Numbered from the stretch's first letter, positions 8,933-18,579 are shown. The stretch is 64,000 bases of DNA from JAMZMI01 sp963848175 (GCA_963848175.1 CAWKCO010000007.1:186001-250000), one strand, 5' to 3'. Translations and numbers: made by a program. The notes: a model not told the origin generated them from the sequence alone.

Positions 8933-9058
8933 TCAATATGATACTGAATAATCAGGCTTGTTTTCCTTATTGTATTCTTCCAAACATCTTTTGTCGTACA
9001 CAGCATTAGTAGATATGCTTGCGCCGACCAGATGTATGATTTGGCCTTTAGAGCCCAT
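8933..9058 (-). CDS. Possible small protein downstream of the MFS gene
   Basis: An open frame of 41 codons from ATG at 9058 (or 51 from a GTG at 9088) reads MGSKGQIIHLVGAS, then NAVYDKRCLEEYNKENKPDY. The composition is protein-like. The GTG alternative lies 3 bases after the stop of the MFS gene and directly follows GAGGA, so it could be translationally coupled. No family recognised; it may be a degraded gene end. Confidence 0.4.
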   Translation of the reverse strand: MGSKGQIIHLVGASISTNAVYDKRCLEEYNKENKPDYSVSY

Positions 9059-9091
9059 TATCTTGATGTAGTTCAAAACTACTTTCACTCC

Positions 9092-10309
9092 TCATTTTAC
9101 TTTTCTCCTCGAGCTAGAGCCTTTTTTCGTCATGGAAATTATGCCTACGATTGGCCCAATTGACAGTAAAGCAATTGATGTTTCTAGATTAAGGTGCGGC
9201 AAAATGTAATAGAATATTTGTATGCTGACTACCGTGATTGAAAATCCAATACAGTTCACTATGGTGAGTGCCGAACCCCGGTACTCAGAGGTGGCACTTT
9301 GAGCAACCAAGGTGGAAAATAGCGGAGAGTCTGCTACTACAGCCAGTCCCCAGATAAGTAAGAAAATAATTGTCCAGCCCCCAACATCTAGGTACAATAT
9401 GAATGGTGAAGCAAGGCAGCAAAGCCCAGAGATGGCAAGTGAAAGTACTGCAACTTTGCCCGTGCCATAACGCAGGCTGAGTTGTCCTGCCAAAACGCAT
9501 CCGATACTGCCCACACCAATGGTAGCAAACGAAAGTAAAGAGAGATGATTTGGTGTATGGCTAGGTAAGACAAACTGGTAGATGATCGGAACCAAAAGCC
9601 AGAAAGTATATAACTCCCACATGTGTCCGAAATATCCTATAGCGGCTTTTTTGAAAGAGGCATTGTTGAATGATACGAATGCCCCTCTAATATTGAGCTG
9701 TGATATGACATTTCTGTAAGGCCCGTCCGGAACAAACCAGATGAGTGTGAGGCCACCGAATAATGATAGTCCAGAAGTGGTGATAATGATTACGCGCCAG
9801 TCCAATGATAAATCTAAAGCACCTATCAGGTGAGGCAGTGATGTGCCTAGTACAAGTGCTCCCACAAGCCATCCCAATGATTTTCCAAGCCCGCTAGAAA
9901 AGTGATCAGAAGCGATTTTCATCCCGACTGGGTATACGCCCGCAAGAGTGAAGCCAGTAAGAGATCGAAGTATCAGTAAAGTTGAAAAAGTGTTGTCAGG
10001 GTGGATGGTAGCCAAATTGAAGATGGAGCCACACAAAGCACTGATGAAGAAAACTACAGAAGGTGAATAGCGATCAGAGATTGTGAAAAATGCAAACAAG
10101 ATAGTACCCATTATAAAACCGAGTTGCACTGCTGAAGTTAAGTGTGGTAAGGCGTGTGCATCTAAGGCAAAAGCTTGCATCATAGGAATAATTGCGGCAT
10201 TGGAGGCGAACCACACTGAAGTGCAACCAAATTGCGCAAGCACGATCAATAAAAGAATGGTTTGCGGTGAGTGCTGCATTGGTTGTGGCAATCGGAATTT
10301 TGAAGTCAA
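9092..10309 (-). CDS. MFS transporter
   Basis: 405 residues with about twelve hydrophobic segments and a central basic loop, the normal size of a major facilitator. The first helices carry QFGCTSVWFASNAAIIPMM, and the loop after helix 2 has FTISDRYS, a weak version of the GxxxDRxG motif A. A second motif, LRSLTGFTLAGVYPVGMKI, is typical of helix 4. This class resembles cyanate/nitrate- or sugar-type porters, but no substrate can be assigned. The gene is convergent with the plus-strand gene ending at 8882 and divergent from the DUF547 gene. No neighbouring regulator or enzyme gives a clue. Confidence 0.88.
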   Translation of the reverse strand: MTSKFRLPQPMQHSPQTILLLIVLAQFGCTSVWFASNAAIIPMMQAFALDAHALPHLTSAVQLGFIMGTILFAFFTISDRYSPSVVFFISALCGSIFNLATIHPDNTFSTLLILRSLTGFTLAGVYPVGMKIASDHFSSGLGKSLGWLVGALVLGTSLPHLIGALDLSLDWRVIIITTSGLSLFGGLTLIWFVPDGPYRNVISQLNIRGAFVSFNNASFKKAAIGYFGHMWELYTFWLLVPIIYQFVLPSHTPNHLSLLSFATIGVGSIGCVLAGQLSLRYGTGKVAVLSLAISGLCCLASPFILYLDVGGWTIIFLLIWGLAVVADSPLFSTLVAQSATSEYRGSALTIVNCIGFSITVVSIQIFYYILPHLNLETSIALLSIGPIVGIISMTKKGSSSRRKVK

Positions 10310-10480
10310 AATAGATTTAAATTTTACAGAGGAAAATTAATGGGTCTGATTCAATGCATCTTTGAGTATGACCTGTTAATCTTGATTTCGCTAGCTGGCC
10401 GACATTTGAATATGATATTTGTTAGATTTATGTCAGCAAGACTCTTTTGAACGTATTGCATGTAAAAACACGGAACTACT

Positions 10481-11197
10481 ATGACCAAGCTTATTATCCC
10501 ATTATGGTTTTTTGTCTCTCTAAATTTGAATGCACAAAATGCAGGTTTTTTTGAGCGTACCGATGCATTCTTGAAAGAATATGTGAAGAAAGGAAGGGTC
10601 GATTATGTGGCGCTTAAAGGGAATAGTGAATCGCTTGATTCACTAATCACACAGGTAGGCGAAATGAAGGTCGAGCGGGCTTCAAGTGCGTACCAACAAG
10701 CTTTCTACATCAATGCATACAATTTGCTTATTATAAAAGGGGTGCTTAATCAATACCCTGTGAAAAGTCCTCAGGCCATTGATGGATTTTTTGATAAGAA
10801 AAAATACACTGTGGCAGGTAAGCAGTACACGCTCAATGAGCTGGAGTTTAATGTGCTTTTTAATAACTTCAAAGATGTACGGTTTCATTTTGCCCTCAAC
10901 TGCGGAGCTATCAGCTGCCCGACGCTTTACTCCGAGGCTTTCAATCCAAAGGAACTTGATGAGCAGCTTAGGTTCAATACCAAGATGGTAATGGATAGAG
11001 ACGACTATGTAAAAGTGGATCATAGTCAAAAGAAAATCTATGTTAGCAAGATTTTTGAATGGTACAAAAACATGTTTGAGGCGGATGGTTCTTCCATTCA
11101 AACATTTATTAATCATAATCGATTTGACCCCTTACCGAAAGATTATGCGATCGCCTTTTTTGATTATGATTGGACGCTCAATGATTTATCAAAATAG
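10481..11197 (+). CDS. DUF547 domain protein, secreted
   Basis: 238 residues with a signal peptide (hydrophobic 3-15, Ala-Gln-Asn cleavage region about residue 18). The DUF547 core is visible: QQAFYINAYNLLIIKGVL, then FHFALNCGAISCPTL, with the conserved cysteines. DUF547 proteins are transglutaminase/papain-like in fold prediction, and their role is unknown. Single gene, flanked by a 10-bp-stem hairpin immediately after the stop and a stronger one 100 bases later. Likely periplasmic. Confidence 0.88.
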   Translation: MTKLIIPLWFFVSLNLNAQNAGFFERTDAFLKEYVKKGRVDYVALKGNSESLDSLITQVGEMKVERASSAYQQAFYINAYNLLIIKGVLNQYPVKSPQAIDGFFDKKKYTVAGKQYTLNELEFNVLFNNFKDVRFHFALNCGAISCPTLYSEAFNPKELDEQLRFNTKMVMDRDDYVKVDHSQKKIYVSKIFEWYKNMFEADGSSIQTFINHNRFDPLPKDYAIAFFDYDWTLNDLSK

Positions 11198-11204
11198 GGC
11201 AATA

Positions 11205-11229
11205 GCATAAGCAACAAACTTGCTTATGC
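11205..11229 (+). terminator. Hairpin after the DUF547 gene
   Basis: GCATAAGCAA (11205-11214) and TTGCTTATGC (11220-11229) form a perfect 10-bp stem with a 5-base loop, 7 bases after the stop codon. There is no U-tract, so it may act as an RNA-stabilising end or weak terminator. Confidence 0.45.
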
Positions 11230-11304
11230 CTGTCTGTAACATTTCGTATAAGCACACCTCGGTGGTACAATTATTTTCGAACTACTCTAAACCTGTCAGG
11301 CATC

Positions 11305-11355
11305 AACTCAATCGTCATGGTTGAAAACAGTGACGATTGAGTTCTGACTTTTTTC
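11305..11355 (+). terminator. Rho-independent-type terminator
   Basis: A perfect 13-bp stem, AACTCAATCGTCA (11305-11317) with TGACGATTGAGTT (11331-11343), and a 13-base loop is followed after five bases by a six-T run at 11349-11354. It lies in the 318-bp gap between the DUF547 gene and the convergent GH9 gene, which otherwise shows no gene. Confidence 0.75.
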
Positions 11356-11515
11356 TTATGCCTTGATAGTAAGAGTAAATAAGATGCCCTTATGCTATGA
11401 TTTACCCATTAATGATGCCCTAGAGTGGTGATAAATCACGAAGTATTTGTGAAACCAAAATATCTACGCACCTAAGTTATAGGCTCATCTTCCAAGTTAT
11501 CACTTACAGAAGCGA

Positions 11516-14500
11516 TCATCTCATTCTCCTTCCGACAATGAGCTTATCCATTTTCACCTCGCCATCTAAAATATAGCTGACCATGTATATGCCTGGTGCC
11601 AGTTTGTTGTTGAACTTGACTATTATGTCATTTTGTAGTGTCATTACTTGCACACTCATTATCATCCCTAGCATGTTCACTATTTGAATATCTTTCAAAC
11701 TCGCAAGGTTTCCATCATTCAATGTCAATGAATTGCCCACTAGTGGATTGGGATATATCTTAATCTCATTTTTTGCGATAGATTCTAAAACATTAGCAGA
11801 AAGTCTATTGGCATTTGGATTTGAGAAAGTGATTTTATCTACATTAAATCCACCGTTGATCACTTTGAGCTGCATCACTTGCATGCCTGCACTGAGGTTC
11901 ACGCCGCTTACATTCACTTGTTGCCAAACTTGCCAACCGCCAGTACCACCAGTAGAGATCGAATTGGTAACCACATTGCCTTTGCTAAAGGAGAGCTGCA
12001 CCTCGCCACCGCCGTTAGCTGAAGCCACATGGAGCGTGATGTTGTAGATTCCTGCGTTCTCTACATTTACCGTATAGTTCAACCATTCTCCCGTATCTAT
12101 CCATCCTACATTATAGCCCCCCTCTGCACAAACTGCTACGTCTACATCATTTGTGCGATAGGCTCCTCCTGTATTACCAGCACTACTGTCATAATAAGCC
12201 ACCCCATTCAAACCTTCGTTGTAGTTCTCAGACTCAACCACACCAGGTATTGATATTATGGTGTTATTGTAGGGTTGTTGAAGGTCGGGAGCCATGAAAT
12301 CGGCTGGAATCACTTCTGACGGTGCACTTGTGCTCTGACCTGGTTTTGCCCATCCTACAGCCACATGATCGCCCCCTGAACCTTCTTTCATCAAAGCCTC
12401 TATGTAATAGGTGTTATTGGCTTGCAGACTGATTGAAATGGATTTTTGGGTAGTGAACTTGTTCCACTGCTTGTAGCTGGAGTATGATGTATGATAAGCT
12501 ATTTTTATCTTATTGGCTGGATTTGTGTCTGTGCTCAGCCACAGCTCAACATTATCATCTCCGGTGATCCAAAAAGTGTAGTTTCCCGTAGTAGGAGCGC
12601 AAAGATACCCACTCAAACGTGCGCCGTAGTTGCTGGCCACATTGCGCGGCGCATCGAATACCTCCAGATATTGGCTCACATCTGGGAATTCAGGGTATTT
12701 AGTCGCATTCTTAAGATTGTCAATGCTAGAACCAGTTATATCATTATATCGCTCGTAAAGCAATGATCCTGAAGCTTGACAGCTACCACCGTCTACATTA
12801 CCATATGTAGCTGTGACTATCAGATCCTCTGATGGAATAGTAACTTGTGTGTTTGACGCATTAACATCACTCAGGTTAGCCACATCTCCTACCCACTCTT
12901 TAAAAATCTTGCCCGATGGCGCATCATTTGCGCTGATATTCACATTAGATCCTTCTTCGTATGATCCGCCACCTGTACCATTCGCGACAGTCAAGGTACG
13001 ATAGATTGCCTCGATTCTCGGAGACAAAGCAGTACCTGGAATTACCTCAGACGGGTATTCCAATGTCTGACCAGGCTTAGCCCATCCCACAGACAAATTA
13101 TCTCCTCCCTGACCTTCTTTCATCAAAGCTTCTATATAGTATTTTTTGCCTTGCTCCAGATTAATGCCAACGGATTTCTGAGTGGCGAATTTGTCCCATT
13201 GTCTTTTGGCTGTCCAGCTACTGTGAGATGCTATTTTGGTTTTGTTGGCAGGATTTGCGCTGTTGCTGAGCCAAAGCTCGGCATTATCGTCAGCAGCTAT
13301 CCAAAACACATAAGCGCCCGTAGATGGGGCGGTGATATAGCCACTCATGCGAACTCCATAATTGTCTTTTATATCAGATGGAGCTTCAAAAGAATTTAGT
13401 TCCTGAGAAGATGCTGGCGCATTGGGATACGAGGCGGCCGCAGATAGATCGCTGATAGAAATTCCTTCTATATTATCATAACGCTCGTAAGTGATGCTCC
13501 CGCTACCACCTACGGGAGGTGGCGTCACATTTTCCTTCCCCAGTGCATAGAGATAGGCATATAAAGCCATTTTCCCCCGCATAGTCTGCTGAGGTGTAAA
13601 TTCACTATGGGCAAATATATATCTTGTATTCACAATACTTTCTCCTCTAGGCCACTGGGAAAAATCTGGGTATCCTCGATCCCACAGTTTATCTGGGCAG
13701 CTATATGTCATATCACAACCCCAGTTATTCACACCCATGTAAGGTGTATGTCCAGGGTGCACACCTGGCGTACCATCGTCTGTGCCTGAGGTATAAATTT
13801 GCTCAACACTTCGTTTGGTACTGAGTGAGGTTGTGGCGGTGGTCATCTGTATGATGTTGAGAGGATTTCTTCCCAATCCCCAATCTGCCTCTAAGTAGAG
13901 GGCATCCAGCAAATAGGATTTGTCAGATGCATTGTCAGCCACCGCATGGCCTAAAATCGATCTCATCACCATTTGTGTTGAATGGAAATAAGCTATGTCA
14001 GTAGATCTTCGAGTGGGTCTTTCAAATGAACTATTGGCCTCTTTTTGCTTGGCAGAATAGACTACCGAGCTCTTCATATTGTTATATAATGTAGGATTAT
14101 GAATGGTCTGAGGGGAATGTAAATAACTAGCTATGCCGTATAGCTGGTTATAATTTTCCACTACATTGATCAAACTACTTCCATTGGTCACTACTGATTC
14201 TTGGGCTAGCACATTTTCATATGTCGCGTTTCCTGTTAGGTTATACAAGTAGCCAGCAGCCATCATTTTGAAATCTCGTCCTCTCATCTCCGTTTGCCCA
14301 ACATTCACTTTCGTATCATACATTTTGTTGGGTTGTGCGCTGGCATAGTTGTACGCCGTAATCGCCTCATCTCGGTAGTAATTCATTAATTCCGTATTGC
14401 CGTTAATTCTAAAAGCATCGGCTAACATCGCACAGTTGGCAGCATTGGCCCATGCGGCTATAGTGGTGTTGTCAGCTTGATACAGAATATTTCTTGTCCA

Positions 14501-15859
14501 CTCTGGGTTGGTAAGGCCGTGAGAATAACCACCTTGATATCGTAGGCTCAACCAAAAATCAACTTCGTTTCTGGCCTCATCTAGCACATCTGGAATACCA
14601 TTTTGGCTTTCTGCTATTCCTACATTGTCATCATCGATAGCGCCATTCGTTATGATATAAGGCAAGATCAAATCATAAATAATAGACACGTGTCCCAAAT
14701 GTCTGTCCCAATCCAGGGCATCTGCATGCCCGCCCTTAGCCAACCAATTATCAGGTGAGCCTGACTTTACGTAAGGTTCCCAAAGATGTGCCCTATCCCA
14801 TGGGTCAACTCCATTGGTGAATGTGTTCCAATCTGGATGGTAGGGATCCATGTCGGTGACTATCACTCGAGTATCTGCTGGACTATAGCCAGGAATGTAT
14901 AAAGGCCTCCTGGGAATGGGTGTCATATTGAGATTGTCCTGCCCCACGCGCATATAGAAGAACCCTTTTAAAGTCACTTGAAATGGGTCTTGGTAGACTG
15001 TAGCCTTAATTTCAAAGTCTTGACTACAGCCCACACCCTCTACTACAAGTCTGTATGTGCCAGGTGTATCAAATCCAGTGAAATCAATCGTTCGCACATC
15101 TGCCTTTGTAAAGTCGTGACCGAAGAACTCGATCTTTTTTGCCTTCCACCATTTGACCGTACCTACTTCTTGTGTATTGTAGTTGTTTACATTATAAATC
15201 CATACTTTTTTTCCTTCAAAATCGCTGTAATTTCTCTCGCCTCCATCTCCGAGCCAGGCATACAAATCGGCAGATTTGATGTGACCGTCGTTCACATACC
15301 CAACAAGATTCACATGTATTGATTCTGAAATATTTTCATAAATATTGAAATGCAAATCATGAGATAGCACATCGGCTTTGGTATTCGCATTAATCTGAAT
15401 AGTGTAGTGCTTACCTTGTATCATGGATTGTGGTAGTTTCAAATAAATGAAATGCTCCATGGTGTATTCATAGCGATAATCTGAGCCCACATTCTCAAAT
15501 TCTGCATGACCATTTACTTTTGATTTTCTATGGCATACAATTGGTGCCAAGCCTGCACTTCCGAAGTTTGGGTCGTCGTTACTTACAACCTTCCAGTTGG
15601 CAGGGTTTACCGCGTTACTGATATTTAATGGATCTCCGTAGTTAACCACATAGTTATTCGACGGATTATGAATAAAGGTAAAGGCACCAGCCCCAACTCC
15701 ATCATCTACGAACCTCACATCACCGTCCTTAAAATGGATCATGATGTAGTCCCTATCGATGGCTTTTACTTCATCAATTGCGCTGGATATAGCAGGCTTG
15801 ATGAAGGCTTGTAGTAAAATAATGGTGAAAAAATACTTCCAAAGTGTTGTATGTTTCAT
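11516..15859 (-). CDS. GH9 glycoside hydrolase with PA14, CBM6 and T9SS modules
   Basis: 1447 residues. Signal peptide 1-26; a beta-rich region; a CelD_N-type Ig-like domain at about 180-285 (IHVNLVGYV); a GH9 (alpha/alpha)6 catalytic region at about 295-775; PA14 at about 790-945; an InlB-type beta repeat at 953-1020 (GGGSYEEGSNVNISA); a second PA14 at 1033-1188; CBM6 at 1203-1348; and a T9SS type A sorting domain at 1368-1447 (IKIYPNPLVG). Candidate catalytic residues are the Asp cluster in GGHADALDWDRH (376-387) and Glu753 in HSEFTPQQ. GH9 enzymes are mostly endoglucanases or exo-glucosaminidases. Secreted through the type IX system and probably surface-bound or released for polysaccharide breakdown. 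No SusCD pair is adjacent, so the exact substrate is unknown. Confidence 0.85.
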   Translation of the reverse strand: MKHTTLWKYFFTIILLQAFIKPAISSAIDEVKAIDRDYIMIHFKDGDVRFVDDGVGAGAFTFIHNPSNNYVVNYGDPLNISNAVNPANWKVVSNDDPNFGSAGLAPIVCHRKSKVNGHAEFENVGSDYRYEYTMEHFIYLKLPQSMIQGKHYTIQINANTKADVLSHDLHFNIYENISESIHVNLVGYVNDGHIKSADLYAWLGDGGERNYSDFEGKKVWIYNVNNYNTQEVGTVKWWKAKKIEFFGHDFTKADVRTIDFTGFDTPGTYRLVVEGVGCSQDFEIKATVYQDPFQVTLKGFFYMRVGQDNLNMTPIPRRPLYIPGYSPADTRVIVTDMDPYHPDWNTFTNGVDPWDRAHLWEPYVKSGSPDNWLAKGGHADALDWDRHLGHVSIIYDLILPYIITNGAIDDDNVGIAESQNGIPDVLDEARNEVDFWLSLRYQGGYSHGLTNPEWTRNILYQADNTTIAAWANAANCAMLADAFRINGNTELMNYYRDEAITAYNYASAQPNKMYDTKVNVGQTEMRGRDFKMMAAGYLYNLTGNATYENVLAQESVVTNGSSLINVVENYNQLYGIASYLHSPQTIHNPTLYNNMKSSVVYSAKQKEANSSFERPTRRSTDIAYFHSTQMVMRSILGHAVADNASDKSYLLDALYLEADWGLGRNPLNIIQMTTATTSLSTKRSVEQIYTSGTDDGTPGVHPGHTPYMGVNNWGCDMTYSCPDKLWDRGYPDFSQWPRGESIVNTRYIFAHSEFTPQQTMRGKMALYAYLYALGKENVTPPPVGGSGSITYERYDNIEGISISDLSAAASYPNAPASSQELNSFEAPSDIKDNYGVRMSGYITAPSTGAYVFWIAADDNAELWLSNSANPANKTKIASHSSWTAKRQWDKFATQKSVGINLEQGKKYYIEALMKEGQGGDNLSVGWAKPGQTLEYPSEVIPGTALSPRIEAIYRTLTVANGTGGGSYEEGSNVNISANDAPSGKIFKEWVGDVANLSDVNASNTQVTIPSEDLIVTATYGNVDGGSCQASGSLLYERYNDITGSSIDNLKNATKYPEFPDVSQYLEVFDAPRNVASNYGARLSGYLCAPTTGNYTFWITGDDNVELWLSTDTNPANKIKIAYHTSYSSYKQWNKFTTQKSISISLQANNTYYIEALMKEGSGGDHVAVGWAKPGQSTSAPSEVIPADFMAPDLQQPYNNTIISIPGVVESENYNEGLNGVAYYDSSAGNTGGAYRTNDVDVAVCAEGGYNVGWIDTGEWLNYTVNVENAGIYNITLHVASANGGGEVQLSFSKGNVVTNSISTGGTGGWQVWQQVNVSGVNLSAGMQVMQLKVINGGFNVDKITFSNPNANRLSANVLESIAKNEIKIYPNPLVGNSLTLNDGNLASLKDIQIVNMLGMIMSVQVMTLQNDIIVKFNNKLAPGIYMVSYILDGEVKMDKLIVGRRMR
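12296..12763 (-). repeat. PA14 domain copy 2 of an internal duplication
   Basis: Encodes residues 1033-1188 of the GH9 protein. It is clearly paralogous to residues 790-945 (13025-13492): both begin with YERY, share DDN-ELWLS and NPANK, and contain YYIEALMKEG and VGWAKPGQ. The two copies are separated by an InlB-type domain. Confidence 0.85.
13025..13492 (-). repeat. PA14 domain copy 1 of an internal duplication
   Basis: Encodes residues 790-945 of the GH9 protein, the first PA14 (sugar-binding) domain after the catalytic region. It pairs with the copy at 12296-12763; the shared segments YYIEALMKEG and VGWAKPGQ show the tandem origin. Confidence 0.85.
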
Positions 15860-16001
15860 GAAGCTAGATGTTATGATTTTTTACTATTCGTTATAGGTCA
15901 ACTGTCTAAAATATAGAATTAAAGTTAAGATAATCAGATCGTTAACATCTTGTATCTAGCAAATCAAAAGTGATTAAAAAATCCTGATTTTCTTATAACG
16001 C

Positions 16002-16406
16002 TTATTTTGCTTGGTCATCAATCCACTCTTGTATTTTATCTGTGTAGTTGGATATTTCTTCTTTGATACTGTCAAATGTTTGGGAGGATTCTTTTTGAAT
16101 ATCATCAATGTTGTCTTCTGTAGCGTACTGCAAGCGGCTTGCGGTGTTATTTAGCTTGCGTTTTTGCTTTTTAAGATCATTGATGAGATCAGAGATTTTC
16201 GATTTACCATTTTTTTCAAGCTTGTCGCCAGATCGAGCGATATCCTCTATTTTTCTATCCAAAGACTTTTGCATTTCTTCAATCTGTAGCGCAATGGCAT
16301 CTTTTCTCTCTTTGAGAGTTTGAGGAGCTTTGTTCTTTTGCTCTGGCTGGCAAGAAAAGAGTGCAATGAGAAACAAAGAAAAACTGACAGCTTTTAGTAC
16401 TTTCAT
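16002..16406 (-). CDS. Coiled-coil lipoprotein, unknown function
   Basis: 134 residues. A leader with lipobox IALFSC (about residues 14-19) is followed by a charged, heptad-like helix with many Lys, Glu and Asp (LKERKDAIALQIEEMQKSL) to the C-terminus. Such small Bacteroidota lipoproteins are often envelope or stress components. The gene stands alone between the GH9 gene and the HNH gene; no family recognised. Confidence 0.65.
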   Translation of the reverse strand: MKVLKAVSFSLFLIALFSCQPEQKNKAPQTLKERKDAIALQIEEMQKSLDRKIEDIARSGDKLEKNGKSKISDLINDLKKQKRKLNNTASRLQYATEDNIDDIQKESSQTFDSIKEEISNYTDKIQEWIDDQAK

Positions 16407-16468
16407 GATGGTGTGTGGTTGAAATTGATAGCAATTTAAGGACTTATATGCTGAAATTATAGCTCTTG

Positions 16469-16975
16469 CTAGGCGCTGGCTCGTATTTGTAAGAAAGGCT
16501 TCCAGTCTTCTCTCAAATGTTTTGTAGTGGCTTTGATGAAAGCCATATAGGAAGGTTTGATGGGTTTTTGCTTTAGAATAAAGCCAGCTTCCTCGGGGCT
16601 TCTATCTCCTTTTCTGGAGTTGCATTTTTTACATGCCGTCACCAAGTTGATCCAAGTCGTTTTTCCTCCTTTGGACTTTGGAATCAGGTGGTCAAGAGTA
16701 AGCTCATCTTTAGTTCCACAATATTGGCACGTATGATCATCTCTTTTGAAAATATTGTTTCTCGACAGCACAACCCCTTTGTAGGGTACACTTACATAAT
16801 TTCGAATCTTAATGACAGATGGGCATGGGTAGCTTTCTGAAACTGTTCTTAATTGTTGATCCTGATAGGCACTCATCATTTCCGCTTTACTGAGAAAAAT
16901 CAGTAAAAATGCCCGCTCTACCGAGCATAGGCAGAGTGGCGAATGGTCTTGATTGAGTACAAGTACAGGGGTCAT
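16469..16975 (-). CDS. HNH endonuclease domain protein
   Basis: 168 residues. The core is CQYCG (about residues 88-92), LDHLIPKSKGG and CKKCNSRKG, a zinc-ribbon HNH fold with the catalytic His in LDHLIP. N-terminal residues 1-60 (VLNQDHSPLCLCSVERAF) match the stand-alone HNH family common in Bacteroidota and Cyanobacteria. Its start codon ATG overlaps the smpB stop (ATGA), so the two are translationally coupled. The family nicks or cuts DNA; its cellular role is unclear. Not a homing nuclease in an intron, since no host gene is interrupted. Confidence 0.88.
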   Translation of the reverse strand: MTPVLVLNQDHSPLCLCSVERAFLLIFLSKAEMMSAYQDQQLRTVSESYPCPSVIKIRNYVSVPYKGVVLSRNNIFKRDDHTCQYCGTKDELTLDHLIPKSKGGKTTWINLVTACKKCNSRKGDRSPEEAGFILKQKPIKPSYMAFIKATTKHLREDWKPFLQIRASA

Positions 16976-17430
16976 GTCAGCTTCATTCTTTTTAGTTCTC
17001 TATCCTGATCTTTCTTTTTAATACTATCTCTTTTGTCAAAGAGTTTTTTACCCTGCGCCAATGCTATTTCCAGTTTGGCTAGTCCTCGGGCATTGATAAA
17101 AACCCTTGTGGCTATAATTGTGAGTCCTTTTTCCTCCATTTTGGCTCGCAATTTTTCAATTTCTTTTTTCTTAAGAAGTAATTTTCGTTCGCGAGTGGGC
17201 TCATGTACGTTGAAAGATCCGTCTGTATATGGCGATATCGTCATGCCTTTGATGAAAAGCTCTCCATTCGATACGAAACAATAACCTTCCGTTATGCTCG
17301 CTTTGCCTTCTCTGATAGATTTTATTTCAGATCCCCTCAAGATCATTCCTGCTTCAAATTTTTCAATGAAGTGATACTCGTATGAGGCCTTTCTATTCTT
17401 TATCTGTATGTTGTTCGAAAATCTATTCAT
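16972..17430 (-). CDS. smpB: SsrA-binding protein
   Basis: 152 residues from the ATG at 17430; a longer frame to 17520 adds 30 residues with no family match, so I take the shorter start. SmpB binds tmRNA and delivers it to stalled ribosomes for trans-translation. Motifs: IKNRKASYEYHFIEKFEAG, GSEIKSIREGKASI, and a basic C-terminal tail KKLFDKRDSIKKKDQDREL-K that enters the ribosomal decoding centre. Followed in the same operon by the HNH gene with a 4-bp overlap. No tmRNA gene is seen in the window. Confidence 0.94.
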   Translation of the reverse strand: MNRFSNNIQIKNRKASYEYHFIEKFEAGMILRGSEIKSIREGKASITEGYCFVSNGELFIKGMTISPYTDGSFNVHEPTRERKLLLKKKEIEKLRAKMEEKGLTIIATRVFINARGLAKLEIALAQGKKLFDKRDSIKKKDQDRELKRMKLT

Positions 17431-17551
17431 AAATCTGTTCAACTCTAAAAATACCAAAGTTGTTGTTGCTGTGGAAATAATTGACTTGTTAAAACCAGAA
17501 ATCGTCTTTAGCACGCCCAAATGTCATGGCTTTTACGATTTAAAAGTAAAT

Positions 17552-18556
17552 TTAAAATGACATTCTAGGTTGAGGGTTATCTGAAAGCTTACCATAAATT
17601 TCATCTTTGAATTTATAATATCCGGCCATAGCGATCATGGCCGCATTGTCTGTGCAATATTCAAATTTGGGGATGTAGACATCCCATTTCATTTTTTTTG
17701 CTTCTTCTTCCAGTCTGGCGCGTATGCCCGAGTTGGCTGAAACACCCCCAGCTATGGCTATTTGATTAATACGTGTGGTCTTAGCTGCCTTTTTCAATTT
17801 CGAAAAGAGCATCTCGATCAGCGTGTGCTGAACACTAGCGGCCAAGTCGTGTTTGTTTTCTTCCATGAAATTAGGATTTATCTTATGCTGATCTCGGAGA
17901 AAGTACATGAATGCAGTTTTTATCCCTGAAAATGAATAATTCAGTTCAGGCATATTACTAATCGGGAAGCTAAATTTTAAAGGGTTTCCACTTTTGGCAA
18001 GTTCATCTATTCGTGGGCCTCCAGGATAACCCAGCTCCATGATTTTAGCACATTTATCAAAAGCCTCACCCACAGCATCATCTATGGTTGTACCAATTAC
18101 TTCCATTTCATGAAAGTTAGAAACTTTCACTATCTGAGTATGGCCGCCGCTTATTGTTAAGCACAAAAAAGGAAACTTTGGTTTGGGGGCATCTATGAAA
18201 TGTGCCAAAATGTGCGCCTGCATGTGGTTTACGGGGATGATAGGAATATCAAGAGAGGCGGCTAGTGCTTTAGCAAAGGAACTACCAACAAGTAGAGCGC
18301 CTAATAGGCCAGGACCCTGAGTATAGGCAATAGCAGTAATTTCTTTTGTGGAAATATCATTTTCCTCTAGACAAGCGTTAATTGTTGGGACGATGTTTTT
18401 CTGATGAGCACGAGAGGCCAATTCAGGAACCACTCCTCCAAACTTTTCATGTATAGACTGAGTGGCAATATTATTACTGATTATTTTTCCATCTTTGCAG
18501 ATGGCTGCAGCGGTTTCATCACAAGAAGACTCTATACCAAGGATTATTTCGCTCAT
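17552..18556 (-). CDS. tsaD: tRNA N6-adenosine threonylcarbamoyltransferase
   Basis: 334 residues from the ATG at 18556 (MSEIILGIESSCDET). TsaD makes t6A37 in ANN-decoding tRNAs together with TsaB, TsaC and TsaE. Metal-binding HxxxH is present as VNHMQAHI (about residues 108-115), as are the ATP-binding TISGGHTQIV and GGVSANSGIR. The longer 5' frame overlaps the tamB start and lacks homology. The gene is divergent from tamB with 23 bp between the start codons, so the two share a compact promoter region. Confidence 0.95.
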   Translation of the reverse strand: MSEIILGIESSCDETAAAICKDGKIISNNIATQSIHEKFGGVVPELASRAHQKNIVPTINACLEENDISTKEITAIAYTQGPGLLGALLVGSSFAKALAASLDIPIIPVNHMQAHILAHFIDAPKPKFPFLCLTISGGHTQIVKVSNFHEMEVIGTTIDDAVGEAFDKCAKIMELGYPGGPRIDELAKSGNPLKFSFPISNMPELNYSFSGIKTAFMYFLRDQHKINPNFMEENKHDLAASVQHTLIEMLFSKLKKAAKTTRINQIAIAGGVSANSGIRARLEEEAKKMKWDVYIPKFEYCTDNAAMIAMAGYYKFKDEIYGKLSDNPQPRMSF

Positions 18557-18579
18557 TACGTAGCTAAAGTTTAAAGGAA

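Noticed and set aside
16469..16975. Homing endonuclease or intron remnant
   Set aside because: No host gene is interrupted and the gene is coupled to smpB in an operon-like layout.
17431..17520. Longer smpB start at 17520
   Set aside because: The extra 30 residues do not fit the family; the conserved protein starts at 17430.
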